A DNA stretch of 26,099 nucleotides from an uncultured Bacteroidales bacterium (GTDB lineage Bacteria; Bacteroidota; Bacteroidia; Bacteroidales; Bacteroidaceae): NCBI GenBank assembly GCA_902783615.1, contig CACZRQ010000064.1, positions 1 through 26,099 of the forward strand. Reading direction: 5' to 3'. This document shows, piece after piece, positions 1 through 8,080 of this stretch (positions are counted from its first letter, which is position 1; every line of letters starts with the position of its first letter). The position numbers and the translations under genes are program-made. The notes beneath the pieces are model-generated. The model worked only from the letters and a program-made list of their open reading frames with translations, was not told the DNA's origin and searched no databases.

Positions 1-60
1 GGATTCGAACCTGGAATGACAGGACCAGAATCTGTAGTGTTACCATTACACCATACTCCA
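1..60 (-). tRNA. tRNA-Gln (anticodon CUG), 3' end cut off by the window edge
   Basis: Read on the minus strand, the 5' acceptor strand is TGGAGTA (54-60), followed by a short D arm, an anticodon loop TTCTGGT and a T arm with the TTCGAAT loop at the window edge. The loop puts CTG at positions 34-36, which decodes CAG (Gln). About 11 bases of the 3' side (end of the T stem, acceptor 3' strand, discriminator) are outside the window. The last base pair of the anticodon stem is an A-C mismatch (31-39). The identity is firm and the exact 3' end cannot be given. Confidence 0.9.
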
Positions 61-87
61 ATGCCCCAACATTTCTGTTTTGCGGTG

Positions 88-117
88 CAAAGATACGCAC
101 TTTTTCTGAAATACAAA
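88..117 (-). promoter_or_regulatory. Promoter for tRNA-Gln
   Basis: On the minus strand a TATCTTTG box (88-95) follows a TTTG box (114-117) with an 18-base spacer, matching the Bacteroidota housekeeping -7/-33 pattern. The tRNA begins about 28 bases downstream of the -7 box, which is suitable for a short tRNA leader. Confidence 0.7.
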
Positions 118-200
118 CAATCTTTTCCAAAAAAAATAAAAAAAATCACTTTTTTTGAAACTCTTTGTCCAATTTAGGTGGTTAATCAGAGAAATAGGAC

Positions 201-208
201 TATCTTTG
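201..208 (+). promoter_or_regulatory. -7 box of the rsfS-ftsH-cdsA operon promoter
   Basis: TATCTTTG is a perfect match to the Bacteroidota -7 consensus TAnnTTTG. No well-spaced TTTG -33 box is visible; the nearest TTTG (164-167) is too far upstream. The box lies 26 bases before the ATG at 235 and downstream of an in-frame GTG at 178, so it argues for the ATG as the rsfS start. Confidence 0.6.
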
Positions 209-234
209 CAAAGAAAACAACCTTTAAAACAAGA

Positions 235-594
235 ATGGAAGAAACAAAAAAGCTTTTACAAGACATTATAGATGGTGTACAGGAGAAAAAAGGTAAGCAG
301 ATAGTGATAGCTGACCTCACTGATATTGACGATACAATCTGTCAGTATTTCGTGATTTGTCAAGGCAACTCACCCATGCAAGTGTCAGCCATAGCAGACT
401 CCATCAAAGATTTTACAATCAAGGGGAGCCAGATAAAGCCTTCAGGGATGGATGGACAACGCAATGCAACCTGGGTGGCTATGGACTACGCCAATGTGAT
501 GGTGCATGTATTCCTGCCAGAAGCACGTGAGTTCTACGATCTGGAACACCTTTGGGCTGATGCCAAGCTGACTAACATTCCCGATTTAGATTAG
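235..594 (+). CDS. rsfS: Ribosomal silencing factor RsfS
   Basis: A 119-residue protein of the RsfS/Iojap family (105 residues in E. coli). These proteins bind ribosomal protein uL14 on the 50S subunit and block joining to 30S, lowering translation when nutrients are short. Visible family signatures are the TDIDDTICQYFVICQG segment, the GQRNATWVAMDY strand and the C-terminal FYDLEHLWADAK. An in-frame GTG at 178 would add 19 residues that do not resemble the family, and the promoter box at 201-208 lies downstream of that GTG, so the ATG at 235 was chosen. It is the first gene of an apparent operon, 15 bases ahead of ftsH. Identity is secure from sequence; function follows from the family. Confidence 0.93.
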   Translation: MEETKKLLQDIIDGVQEKKGKQIVIADLTDIDDTICQYFVICQGNSPMQVSAIADSIKDFTIKGSQIKPSGMDGQRNATWVAMDYANVMVHVFLPEAREFYDLEHLWADAKLTNIPDLD

Positions 595-609
595 TAAACA
601 ATAGATACA

Positions 610-2700
610 ATGAGTGATAATAACGACAACCAAGAGAAAGATAAACTGAAACAGTCTGAACAACAATCGGATCAGCAGTCAAGAGATAACAAGAAGGATG
701 GTAAGAAGGAACCCAAGAACTTCACCTTCAGATTCAACCTGAACATTCTCTACCTGCTGATAGGTATGCTATTACTCGGACTGATGTTCTTCAACGATGA
801 TAGCAGTACTCAGCGTGAGATTACATACGGTGAGTTCCAACAGTATGTGCGCAACGGATATGTGAATCGTGTGGTGGGATATGATGATAACACTGTAGAG
901 GCATATATCAAGCAACAGTATGTGCAGCAGGTGTTTAAACAAGACTCAAGCAAGGCAGGCAAGAAACCTTTCGTGATGACGGAGGCTCCTTCTCGCCATA
1001 GTTTGGGTGAATTTATCGATGCCGAAACACAGCAATCGCATTTTGATGGCACCATCCAATATAAGAAACGCCAGAATTACTTCTGGGCTTTGTTCTGGCA
1101 ATTCATACCGTTGATTTTCATCATCGCATTCTTTATCTACATATCAAGACGAATGTCGGGAGGAAGCGGAGGCTTTGGCGGTGGCATCTTCAACGTGGGT
1201 AAATCGAAAGCACAGTTGTTCGAGAAAGACGGTAAGGTGAACGTTTCGTTTAAGGATGTGGCTGGCTTGGCAGAGGCAAAACAAGAGGTGGAAGAGATTG
1301 TGGAATTCTTGAAAGACCCCAAGAAATACACCGACTTGGGAGGTAAGATTCCAAAGGGTGCTTTGCTGGTTGGCCCTCCGGGAACTGGTAAGACATTGTT
1401 GGCCAAGGCAGTAGCTGGCGAAGCGGATGTGCCTTTCTTCTCTCTGGCAGGCTCCGACTTTGTAGAAATGTTCGTAGGTGTGGGTGCATCTCGTGTGCGC
1501 GACTTGTTCCGTCAGGCTAAAGAGAAAGCTCCTTGCATTGTGTTTATCGATGAGATAGATGCAGTGGGACGTGCCCGTTCAAATCGTGCCGCCATGGGTG
1601 GTAACGACGAACGTGAAAGTACACTGAACCAGTTGCTTACCGAGATGGATGGCTTCGGATCGAACAGTGGTATCATCATCCTTGCGGCAACCAACCGAGT
1701 GGATGTGCTCGATCAGGCTTTGTTACGTGCCGGACGTTTCGACCGTCAGATTCATGTGGATTTGCCAGACTTAAACGAACGCAAAGAGATATTCGGGGTG
1801 CACCTGCGTCCGATCAAAGTTGACCAGTCGCTCGACATTGACCTGTTGGCACGACAGACACCTGGTTTCTCTGGTGCCGACATAGCCAATGTGTGCAACG
1901 AAGCTGCTCTTATTGCAGCCCGTCATGGCAAAAAGTCGGTGACTAAGCAAGATTTCCTGGATGCCGTTGACCGAATCATCGGTGGCTTGGAGAAGAAAAA
2001 CAAGATTACTACCGAAGAGGAACGCAAGTCCATCGCCATACATGAGGCCGGACATGCCTCCATTTCTTGGCTCTTGGAATATGCAAATCCTTTGATTAAA
2101 GTGACCATCGTGCCACGAGGCAGAGCCTTGGGTGCAGCTTGGTATCTGCCTGAAGAAAGGCAAATTACCACTAAGGAGCAGATGCTGGATGAGATGTGTG
2201 CCACCTTAGGTGGACGTGCAGCAGAAGATCTATTCATAGGTAGGATTTCATCTGGTGCCATGAACGACTTGGAAAGAGTGACCAAGCAGGCTTACGGCAT
2301 GATAGCCTATATGGGTATGAGCGATGAATTGCCCAACCTGTGTTACTACAATGCTGGCGATGAGTTTGGCTTCAACAAGCCTTATAGCGAGCATACGGCA
2401 ACGCTGATTGACACAGAGGTGAAACGCATGGTGAACGAACAATATGAACGGGCTAAGCGCATCTTGAGTGAAAACAAGGAGAAGCACAACCTGTTGGCTC
2501 AACGATTGGTGGAACGTGAGGTAATCTTTGCCGAGGATGTGGAAGAGATATTCGGTCCTCGTCCTTGGGCATCACGCTCGGAAGAGATTTTCTCTGCCAA
2601 CAAGATTTCCAGCGAGTTTAAACATGCAGAGGAAGAGGCAAAGAAAGGTGGTGAAAAAGGTGGTGAAGAACCTGCTGAAGAGGCAAAAGACAGTGAATAA
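610..2700 (+). CDS. ftsH: ATP-dependent zinc metalloprotease FtsH
   Basis: A 696-residue membrane AAA+ protease that degrades misfolded membrane proteins and regulatory substrates as a hexamer facing the cytoplasm. In order: a highly charged N-terminal tail (about 1-40), membrane segment 1 (about 45-61), a periplasmic domain, membrane segment 2 (about 161-178), a Gly-rich linker, Walker A GPPGTGKT (255-262), Walker B FIDEID (312-317), the second region of homology ending LLRAGRFDRQ, and the zinc site HEAGH (478-482) with a likely third ligand Asp553. All catalytic elements are intact. The last 35 or so residues are rich in Glu, Lys and Gly and look disordered. It is about 50 residues longer than E. 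coli FtsH because of the two tails. It sits between rsfS and cdsA with short gaps, consistent with one transcript. Confidence 0.97.
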   Translation: MSDNNDNQEKDKLKQSEQQSDQQSRDNKKDGKKEPKNFTFRFNLNILYLLIGMLLLGLMFFNDDSSTQREITYGEFQQYVRNGYVNRVVGYDDNTVEAYIKQQYVQQVFKQDSSKAGKKPFVMTEAPSRHSLGEFIDAETQQSHFDGTIQYKKRQNYFWALFWQFIPLIFIIAFFIYISRRMSGGSGGFGGGIFNVGKSKAQLFEKDGKVNVSFKDVAGLAEAKQEVEEIVEFLKDPKKYTDLGGKIPKGALLVGPPGTGKTLLAKAVAGEADVPFFSLAGSDFVEMFVGVGASRVRDLFRQAKEKAPCIVFIDEIDAVGRARSNRAAMGGNDERESTLNQLLTEMDGFGSNSGIIILAATNRVDVLDQALLRAGRFDRQIHVDLPDLNERKEIFGVHLRPIKVDQSLDIDLLARQTPGFSGADIANVCNEAALIAARHGKKSVTKQDFLDAVDRIIGGLEKKNKITTEEERKSIAIHEAGHASISWLLEYANPLIKVTIVPRGRALGAAWYLPEERQITTKEQMLDEMCATLGGRAAEDLFIGRISSGAMNDLERVTKQAYGMIAYMGMSDELPNLCYYNAGDEFGFNKPYSEHTATLIDTEVKRMVNEQYERAKRILSENKEKHNLLAQRLVEREVIFAEDVEEIFGPRPWASRSEEIFSANKISSEFKHAEEEAKKGGEKGGEEPAEEAKDSE

Positions 2701-2712
2701 AACCTAAACAAC

Positions 2713-3546
2713 ATGAGAAACTTTATAACAAGAGCGGTTACAGGCGTGCTATTTGTAGCAGTACTGGTGGGTTGTATCCTGTTCAACTCACTGTCGTTTG
2801 GAGTGCTATTCTTGGTAATCAGTGCGATGACTGTCATTGAATTCGGACAACTGATCAATGCTCACACCGATTCGCATGTAAACATCTACATCACCGCTCT
2901 TGGAGCAGGCTATTTGTTTATGGCTTTCATGGGTTATTGCACCAACATGGCACAGGCCAATGTGTTCCTACCCTATCTTCTCTTGCTTCTCTATATGATG
3001 ATTTCTGAGTTGTACCTCAAGCACGAAAACCCCATAGGGAACTGGGCACACACCATGCTGAGCCAGGTATATATTGCCCTATCCTTTGCCCTGCTGAACG
3101 TCATCTCATTCCAAAATGATTTCGTTTCTTCTGAAGTGACCTACAACCCCATATTACCTCTTTCTATCTTTATCTTCTTGTGGATGAGCGACACAGGTGC
3201 TTACTGTATTGGTTCACTGATTGGTAAGCACAGGTTGTTTGAAAGGATTTCTCCTAAGAAGTCGTGGGAAGGAAGCATTGGAGGAACAATAGTAGCCATC
3301 ATAGCTGCCATCGTTCTGGCTCATTTCTTCCCTATTCTCAACATTTGGGAATGGATTGGTTTGGCTCTGACTATCGTGGTATTTGGCACATGGGGTGATT
3401 TAACCGAATCGCTGTTCAAGCGCCAGTTGGGAATCAAGGACTCTGGCCATATCTTGCCAGGGCATGGGGGTATGCTCGACCGTTTCGACAGTGCCCTCAT
3501 GGCTATCCCTGCCTCAACAGTATATCTATACCTGCTTTCGTTTTAA
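2713..3546 (+). CDS. cdsA: Phosphatidate cytidylyltransferase
   Basis: A 277-residue polytopic inner-membrane enzyme that makes CDP-diacylglycerol from CTP and phosphatidic acid, the branch point of phospholipid synthesis. Hydrophobic segments run through most of the protein. The C-terminal family signature is complete: SLFKRQLGIKDSGHILPG followed by HGGMLDRFD. It starts 12 bases after the ftsH stop, so it is probably the last gene of the rsfS-ftsH-cdsA transcript. Its last 21 bases overlap the 3' end of lpxB, which runs the other way, and no hairpin terminator is visible at that junction. The product would feed the cardiolipin synthase encoded further right, although the two genes are not linked. 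Confidence 0.95.
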   Translation: MRNFITRAVTGVLFVAVLVGCILFNSLSFGVLFLVISAMTVIEFGQLINAHTDSHVNIYITALGAGYLFMAFMGYCTNMAQANVFLPYLLLLLYMMISELYLKHENPIGNWAHTMLSQVYIALSFALLNVISFQNDFVSSEVTYNPILPLSIFIFLWMSDTGAYCIGSLIGKHRLFERISPKKSWEGSIGGTIVAIIAAIVLAHFFPILNIWEWIGLALTIVVFGTWGDLTESLFKRQLGIKDSGHILPGHGGMLDRFDSALMAIPASTVYLYLLSF

Positions 3547-4665
3547 CACCATAATCTCTGCGGCCTTGCGAGGAGCACCTGGGGCACCTAACTTACGGAT
3601 CATTTCCTCATAGCCATCTAACATTCTTTGACGATAAGCCTCATCTTTCAACAACCTCGACAGTTCTGCATGAGCGTTTGCTACCGTCATCCGGTCGGCC
3701 ACCAACTCTTGAACCACCTCTCGTCCGGCAATGAGATTCACCAAAGAAATATACTTCACTGACAAGACCATCTTCTTCAGCCAACTTACAATCTTACCGA
3801 AGCGCATATAATAGCAAACCACTTGTGGCACACGGAAAATAGCAGTCTCTAATGTTGCCGTACCCGAAGTAACAAGCGCAGCATCAGCATGTTGAAGCAA
3901 AGGATATGTTTGTCCAAACAACACCTTGACATCGGTGCCTTGCAAGAATGACTGATAATAATCGGGGTCGATACCAGGGGCACCAGCCAACACCATCTGA
4001 TGGTCGGCAAACGCCCGAGCTGCCTCAATCATCTTAGGGAGGTTGTCCTTGATCTCCTGTTTCCTGCTACCAGCAAGCAGGGCGATAATCGGCTTGTCCT
4101 GCAATTGATTATCGGCTATGAAACGTTGGAAATCACGGGGATGTGCTGCCTCATAAGCCGTTACCTCATCGAGCGTAGGATTACCCACATAATGGATTGG
4201 ATAATGATGTTTACCCTCAAAGAAATCAACCTCGAAAGGCAAAATGGAGAACAGTTCATCTACATCGCGACGGATGTTTTTGATGCGATATTCTTTCCAC
4301 GCCCAAATTTTGGGAGAAATATAGTAGTAAACAGGTATTTGTGTATTACTATGGATATACTTGGCAATGTCTAAGTTAAAACCTGGATAATCGACGAGAA
4401 TCAGCACATCTGGTTGCCACTCAACAATATCTTGCTTGCATAGACGCATATTGGCAAATATGGTCTTCAAGTGTAGCAACACAGGAATGAACCCCATATA
4501 TGCCAACTCGCGATAATGTTTCACCAGTGTACCACCCACTGTGGCCATCAAATCACCTCCAAAGAAACGGAACTGAGCCGCTTGATCAACTTCCTGCAAA
4601 GCTGCCATCAAGTGGGATGCATGAAGGTCACCGGATGCCTCGCCTACAATCAGGTAATACTTCAT
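3526..4665 (-). CDS. lpxB: Lipid-A-disaccharide synthase
   Basis: A 379-residue glycosyltransferase (family GT19; E. coli LpxB has 382) that joins UDP-diacylglucosamine and lipid X into the lipid A disaccharide at the inner membrane. The N-terminal YYLIVGEASGDLHASHLMAAL region is characteristic, followed by a conserved YYISPKIWAWKEYRI segment and the C-terminal ALVTSGTATLETAIFRVP nucleotide-sugar region. It starts two bases after the surE stop on the same strand, indicating co-transcription. Its 3' end runs 21 bases into cdsA from the opposite strand. The presence of lpxB shows a Gram-negative outer membrane with lipid A. Confidence 0.95.
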   Translation of the reverse strand: MKYYLIVGEASGDLHASHLMAALQEVDQAAQFRFFGGDLMATVGGTLVKHYRELAYMGFIPVLLHLKTIFANMRLCKQDIVEWQPDVLILVDYPGFNLDIAKYIHSNTQIPVYYYISPKIWAWKEYRIKNIRRDVDELFSILPFEVDFFEGKHHYPIHYVGNPTLDEVTAYEAAHPRDFQRFIADNQLQDKPIIALLAGSRKQEIKDNLPKMIEAARAFADHQMVLAGAPGIDPDYYQSFLQGTDVKVLFGQTYPLLQHADAALVTSGTATLETAIFRVPQVVCYYMRFGKIVSWLKKMVLSVKYISLVNLIAGREVVQELVADRMTVANAHAELSRLLKDEAYRQRMLDGYEEMIRKLGAPGAPRKAAEIMVLKRKQV

Positions 4666-4666
4666 A

Positions 4667-5431
4667 TCAGAACCAAGATTTCAATTCATTCATCAGTTCA
4701 CGGGCAGTCACATCGACTGTTGTTGGGGTGATGGCCACATAACCATTCTTCAATGCCCACTGATCAGTGTTTTCATTCTCAGGGTCGGTGTTTTGATATT
4801 CACCAGCCATCCAGAAGAATTGTGAGTCACCTCTATGTGCAAAGCTCTCCCACTCGTTCACCCAGATGCCTTTTGCCTGTTCACAGATGCGCACACCTTT
4901 CAGCTCCTTCACCTTCGGGAAATTCACATTCAGACAGGTTAGTGCAGGTAGTCCACGTTCCAAGACCTTCTCCACAATAGACCGGATATACGGACCTGCC
5001 GGTTCGAAATCGGCATCGGCTTCATGATCGCAAAGAGAAAAGGCCACCGATGGGATGCCACGTATAGCCCCCTCTATCACAGCACCTAATGTGCCGGAAT
5101 AGTGTACATTAATGGATGAATTATCACCATGATTTATGCCACCTATTATTATATCAGGCTGACGGTCGATCACTGTATAGAAAGCTAGTTTTATGCAATC
5201 AACTGGAGTGCCAGAGCACTTATAAACGGAAAGACCCACATCCTTGCGAACCATCTGATACTGCACAGGCTCATGGACTGAAACAGCACACGATACACCT
5301 GAACGGGGTGCATCGGGAGCCATCACCACAATGTCACCCAATGGGCGCAAAAAACGAATCAATGCACTAATACCTTTTGAAATTACGCCATCATCATTCG
5401 AGATTAAGATAAGCGGTTTGTTGTTCTCCAT
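4667..5431 (-). CDS. surE: 5'/3'-nucleotidase SurE
   Basis: A 254-residue phosphatase of the SurE family (253 in E. coli) that dephosphorylates nucleoside monophosphates using a divalent metal. The N-terminal metal site is visible as LISNDDGV (Asp13, Asp14), followed by the serine loop RSGVSCAVS, the GTPVDC motif and the asparagine-containing GGINHGDN motif. An open frame continues to an upstream ATG at 5476, but those 15 residues do not fit the family and the promoter box at 5458-5465 lies inside them, so the ATG at 5431 was chosen. It is transcribed ahead of lpxB, divergently from parA. The surE-lpxB pairing is positional; no functional link is implied by the sequence. Confidence 0.94.
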   Translation of the reverse strand: MENNKPLILISNDDGVISKGISALIRFLRPLGDIVVMAPDAPRSGVSCAVSVHEPVQYQMVRKDVGLSVYKCSGTPVDCIKLAFYTVIDRQPDIIIGGINHGDNSSINVHYSGTLGAVIEGAIRGIPSVAFSLCDHEADADFEPAGPYIRSIVEKVLERGLPALTCLNVNFPKVKELKGVRICEQAKGIWVNEWESFAHRGDSQFFWMAGEYQNTDPENENTDQWALKNGYVAITPTTVDVTARELMNELKSWF

Positions 5432-5457
5432 AATCGATTCACTAAATAATTCGATTG

Positions 5458-5489
5458 CAAAGGTAAGCATAAACATTCTTTTTTGCCAA
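5458..5489 (-). promoter_or_regulatory. Promoter for surE-lpxB
   Basis: On the minus strand TACCTTTG (5458-5465) matches the Bacteroidota -7 box, and TTGG (5486-5489) stands at the -33 place with a 20-base spacer. Transcription would begin about 20 bases before the surE ATG at 5431, which supports that start. Confidence 0.6.
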
Positions 5490-5548
5490 CTTATTTTAAA
5501 ATTTTAAGGAATTAACACCTATTTAATCAATATGTGGGATATTTTCCC

Positions 5549-5556
5549 TATATTTG
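5549..5556 (+). promoter_or_regulatory. -7 box of the parA-parB operon promoter
   Basis: TATATTTG matches the TAnnTTTG consensus and lies 20 bases before the parA ATG at 5577. No clear TTTG -33 box is seen. The gap between the surE and parA promoter boxes (5466-5548) is A+T-rich and holds nothing else I recognise. Confidence 0.55.
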
Positions 5557-5576
5557 CAGAATTAATTGCTAAGATT

Positions 5577-6344
5577 ATGGGAAAGATCATTGCTTTAGCT
5601 AACCAAAAGGGAGGTGTGGGTAAAACCACAACCACCATTAACCTGGCAGCATCGTTGGCCACCTTAGAGAAGAAAGTGCTGGTGGTGGATGCTGATCCAC
5701 AGGCCAATGCTTCATCGGGATTGGGTATCGATATCAAGAAAATCGATTGCTCAATCTACGAATGTTTGATTGACAACGCTGATGTGCGTACCGCCATTCA
5801 AGATACAGAATTAGACTCGCTGAAGGTTATTCCTTCACACATCAACCTGGTAGGTGCAGAGATTGAGATGTTGAACATGAAGGGACGCGAACGTATTATG
5901 AAGAAGGTGCTCGCCCCATTGAAGGACGATTTCGACTATATCTTAATCGACTGTTCACCCTCTTTGGGATTGATTACTGTAAATGCACTTACTGCAGCAG
6001 ATTCGGTGATTATACCAGTGCAAGCCGAGTACTTTGCCTTGGAGGGTATCAGTAAACTGCTGAATACCATCAAGATTATCAAGACGAAGTTGAATTCCGA
6101 ATTGGAGATTGAAGGTTTCTTGCTGACCATGTATGATTCTCGTCTGCGCCAAGCCAACCAGATTTACGATGAGGTGAAGAAACATTTCCAGGAACTGGTG
6201 TTCAAGACTGTGATTCAGCGAAATGTGAAATTGAGTGAAGCTCCAAGCTTTGGCTTGCCGGCCATCTTGTATGATGCCGACTCGAACGGTGCACGCAACC
6301 ACATGGCTTTGGCAAAGGAGTTGATTGAAAGAAACGAACATTGA
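5577..6344 (+). CDS. parA: Chromosome-partitioning ATPase ParA (Soj)
   Basis: A 255-residue ParA/MinD-type ATPase. It forms ATP-dependent dimers on nucleoid DNA and, with ParB bound at parS, moves the replicated origin. The deviant Walker A motif KGGVGKT (11-17) carries the signature lysine at 11; Walker A' is VVDADPQ (36-42) and Walker B is ILIDCSPS around Asp125. The short N-terminus before the Walker A motif is that of chromosomal Soj-type ParA, with no HTH extension as seen in plasmid P1-type proteins. An upstream in-frame ATG at 5532 would add 15 residues spanning the promoter box and is rejected. It is followed after 11 bases by parB. The match is strong and the pair is the chromosomal system. 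Confidence 0.95.
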   Translation: MGKIIALANQKGGVGKTTTTINLAASLATLEKKVLVVDADPQANASSGLGIDIKKIDCSIYECLIDNADVRTAIQDTELDSLKVIPSHINLVGAEIEMLNMKGRERIMKKVLAPLKDDFDYILIDCSPSLGLITVNALTAADSVIIPVQAEYFALEGISKLLNTIKIIKTKLNSELEIEGFLLTMYDSRLRQANQIYDEVKKHFQELVFKTVIQRNVKLSEAPSFGLPAILYDADSNGARNHMALAKELIERNEH

Positions 6345-6355
6345 TTATTTGATAA

Positions 6356-7234
6356 ATGAAGAAGAAAGCTTTGGGCAGAGGCCTTGACGCCTTGCTTGAC
6401 ATAAGTGATATACAAACGGAAGGATCGTCTTCCATCAATGAAATTGAGTTGGATAAGATCAAGGTTAATCCCAACCAACCTCGTCATGAGTTTAACCCTG
6501 AGGCACTGCAAGAACTGGCCGACTCCATTGCCGAGATTGGTATCATTCAACCGATTACATTGCGTGAAACAGATGAAGATGAATACCAGATCATTGCAGG
6601 CGAACGCCGTTTCCGTGCAGCACAGATGGCTGGTTTAAAAACAATCCCTGCCTACATCCGAACGGCAAGCGATGAGAATGTGATGGAGATGGCGCTGATA
6701 GAGAATATCCAACGTGAGGATCTGAACTCGGTGGAAATTGCATTGGCCTATCAGCATTTACTTGACCAATATAACCTGACACAGGAAAGGTTGAGCGAAC
6801 GTGTAGGCAAAAACCGGGCAACTATCGCCAACTATCTGCGTTTGTTGAAGTTACCGGCTGAGATTCAGATGGGTTTGCAGAACAAACAGATAGAAATGGC
6901 TCATGCCCGTGCACTGGTATCGTTGGCTGACCCCAAGTTGCAAGTAAAGGTGTATCGTGAAATCCTTGACAACGATTATTCTGTGCGACAAGTGGAAGAA
7001 ATGGTGAAGTCGCTCACACAAGGAGAAGCCGTAAATGTGGGAAGCAAGAAGCTAAAACCCAAAGGCGTAAAGATGCCAGAGGAGTACAAGCTGTTGAAAC
7101 AACAGCTCACCAACTTCTTCAAAGCCAAGGTGCAACTCACTTGCTCACCGAAGGGTAAGGGCAAGATCAGCATCCCATTCAATAATGAAGAGGATCTGGA
7201 ACGCATCATGGCATTGTTTGATACGATGAAGTGA
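6356..7234 (+). CDS. parB: Chromosome-partitioning protein ParB (Spo0J)
   Basis: A 292-residue ParB CTPase that loads at parS sites, slides along DNA as a clamp and stimulates ParA. The N-terminus KKKALGRGLDALL is the basic ParA-activating tail typical of chromosomal ParB. The CTP-binding domain shows GERRFR (82-87) and ENIQRED (116-122). A helix-turn-helix region (about 140-165, LSERVGKNRATIANYLRLLK) recognises parS, and the C-terminal part (about 225-292) should be the dimerisation domain. All key motifs are present. It lies 11 bases after parA and only 3 bases before the next gene. A partly conserved parS-like palindrome lies 30 bases past its stop. Confidence 0.95.
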   Translation: MKKKALGRGLDALLDISDIQTEGSSSINEIELDKIKVNPNQPRHEFNPEALQELADSIAEIGIIQPITLRETDEDEYQIIAGERRFRAAQMAGLKTIPAYIRTASDENVMEMALIENIQREDLNSVEIALAYQHLLDQYNLTQERLSERVGKNRATIANYLRLLKLPAEIQMGLQNKQIEMAHARALVSLADPKLQVKVYREILDNDYSVRQVEEMVKSLTQGEAVNVGSKKLKPKGVKMPEEYKLLKQQLTNFFKAKVQLTCSPKGKGKISIPFNNEEDLERIMALFDTMK

Positions 7235-7237
7235 ATT

Positions 7238-8002
7238 ATGCAAATAAGAAGATATCGGACATATCGTTTCACGTGGATACTGCTGACTCTTCTATTGTTG
7301 GCGTTCGTCAGTGCTGCTGAAGCACAGAACAACGATTCAAGGGCTTCACGAAGAAGAAGACACATGCAGGTGAACGACAGCATTCTACTTGCCACTCCTG
7401 ACAGTATCGATGTTGCCAACAGACAGCAACTCATGCAGTTGGAATCACCAGTGGTGATAGATGTAAAGAATGCTGACAGTATCCAACTACCTAAACAATG
7501 GATACCCAATCCTACCAAGGCAACTTGGATGGCACTGGTGTTTCCTGGTGGAGGTCAGATATACAATAAGAAGTATTGGAAGTTGCCCATCTTCTATGCA
7601 GGTTTTGCTGGATGTGCCTATGCGCTGACGTGGAACAACCGTATGTATAAGGACTATTCCTCGGCATACAAAGATGCGGTAAACAACAACTGGACAGCCA
7701 AGAGTATTACTGAGTTGATACCCAAACGATATTTGGAGAGGACATCGTCAACCCAAGTTACGGAGCTGTTGCGTAAACGTAAGGACACATACCGACGATA
7801 CAGAGACATCAGTGTGTTTGCCTTCATTGCCGTTTATGCATTGTCGGTCATCGATGCCTACGTGGATGCCGAACTGTCGAATTTCGACATTTCACCCGAC
7901 CTGAGTATGCGGGTGAAACCTGCCGTTATCGACAACCAATGGTCTTCGAGAGGAGGATTGAAGAACCAAGCTGTTGGCTTGGAATGCAGTCTGGAATTCT
8001 AA
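7238..8002 (+). CDS. DUF5683 family membrane protein of unknown function
   Basis: A 254-residue protein that I recognise as the DUF5683 family found in Bacteroidota next to parAB; the function is unknown. Residues 1-30 form a signal peptide (basic RRYRTYR, hydrophobic WILLTLLLLAFVSAA, then AEA-Q as a likely cleavage site). A polar region follows (about 31-85), then the family core with KATWMALVFPGGGQIYNKKYW, a hydrophobic helix, and near the C-terminus a second hydrophobic stretch (DISVFAFIAVYALSVIDAYV). This suggests an envelope protein with two membrane helices. It begins 3 bases after the parB stop, so co-translation is likely. A parS-like site overlaps codons 10-15. The position invites a role linking segregation to the envelope, but nothing in the sequence shows it. 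Confidence 0.85.
   Translation: MQIRRYRTYRFTWILLTLLLLAFVSAAEAQNNDSRASRRRRHMQVNDSILLATPDSIDVANRQQLMQLESPVVIDVKNADSIQLPKQWIPNPTKATWMALVFPGGGQIYNKKYWKLPIFYAGFAGCAYALTWNNRMYKDYSSAYKDAVNNNWTAKSITELIPKRYLERTSSTQVTELLRKRKDTYRRYRDISVFAFIAVYALSVIDAYVDAELSNFDISPDLSMRVKPAVIDNQWSSRGGLKNQAVGLECSLEF
7265..7280. other. Possible degenerate parS site
   Basis: The 16 bases centred on CACGTG (7270-7275) agree with the bacterial parS consensus TGTTYCACGTGRAACA at 12 positions. The left half is almost perfect (GTTTCACGTG) and the right half loses its last three bases. It lies 30 bases after the parB stop, inside the start of the DUF5683 gene. parS sites usually cluster near parAB, but half-sites of this quality can also arise by chance. 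Confidence 0.35.
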
Positions 8003-8004
8003 CC

Positions 8005-8046
8005 ATTGATAATTGACGATTGACAATTGACGATTAACGATTGACA
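8005..8046. repeat. Six tandem copies of a 7-bp unit (ATTGACA-like)
   Basis: Six consecutive 7-base units run as ATTGATA, ATTGACG, ATTGACA, ATTGACG, ATTAACG and ATTGACA, starting two bases after the DUF5683 stop. The array fills much of the 78-base gap before mltD. Four units in the opposite orientation occur at 8143-8170 inside mltD, so the two arrays could pair in RNA and enclose the mltD start codon. Confidence 0.85.
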
Positions 8047-8080
8047 ACTAAAAAGATTTAACATAAAGCTCTATATATTT

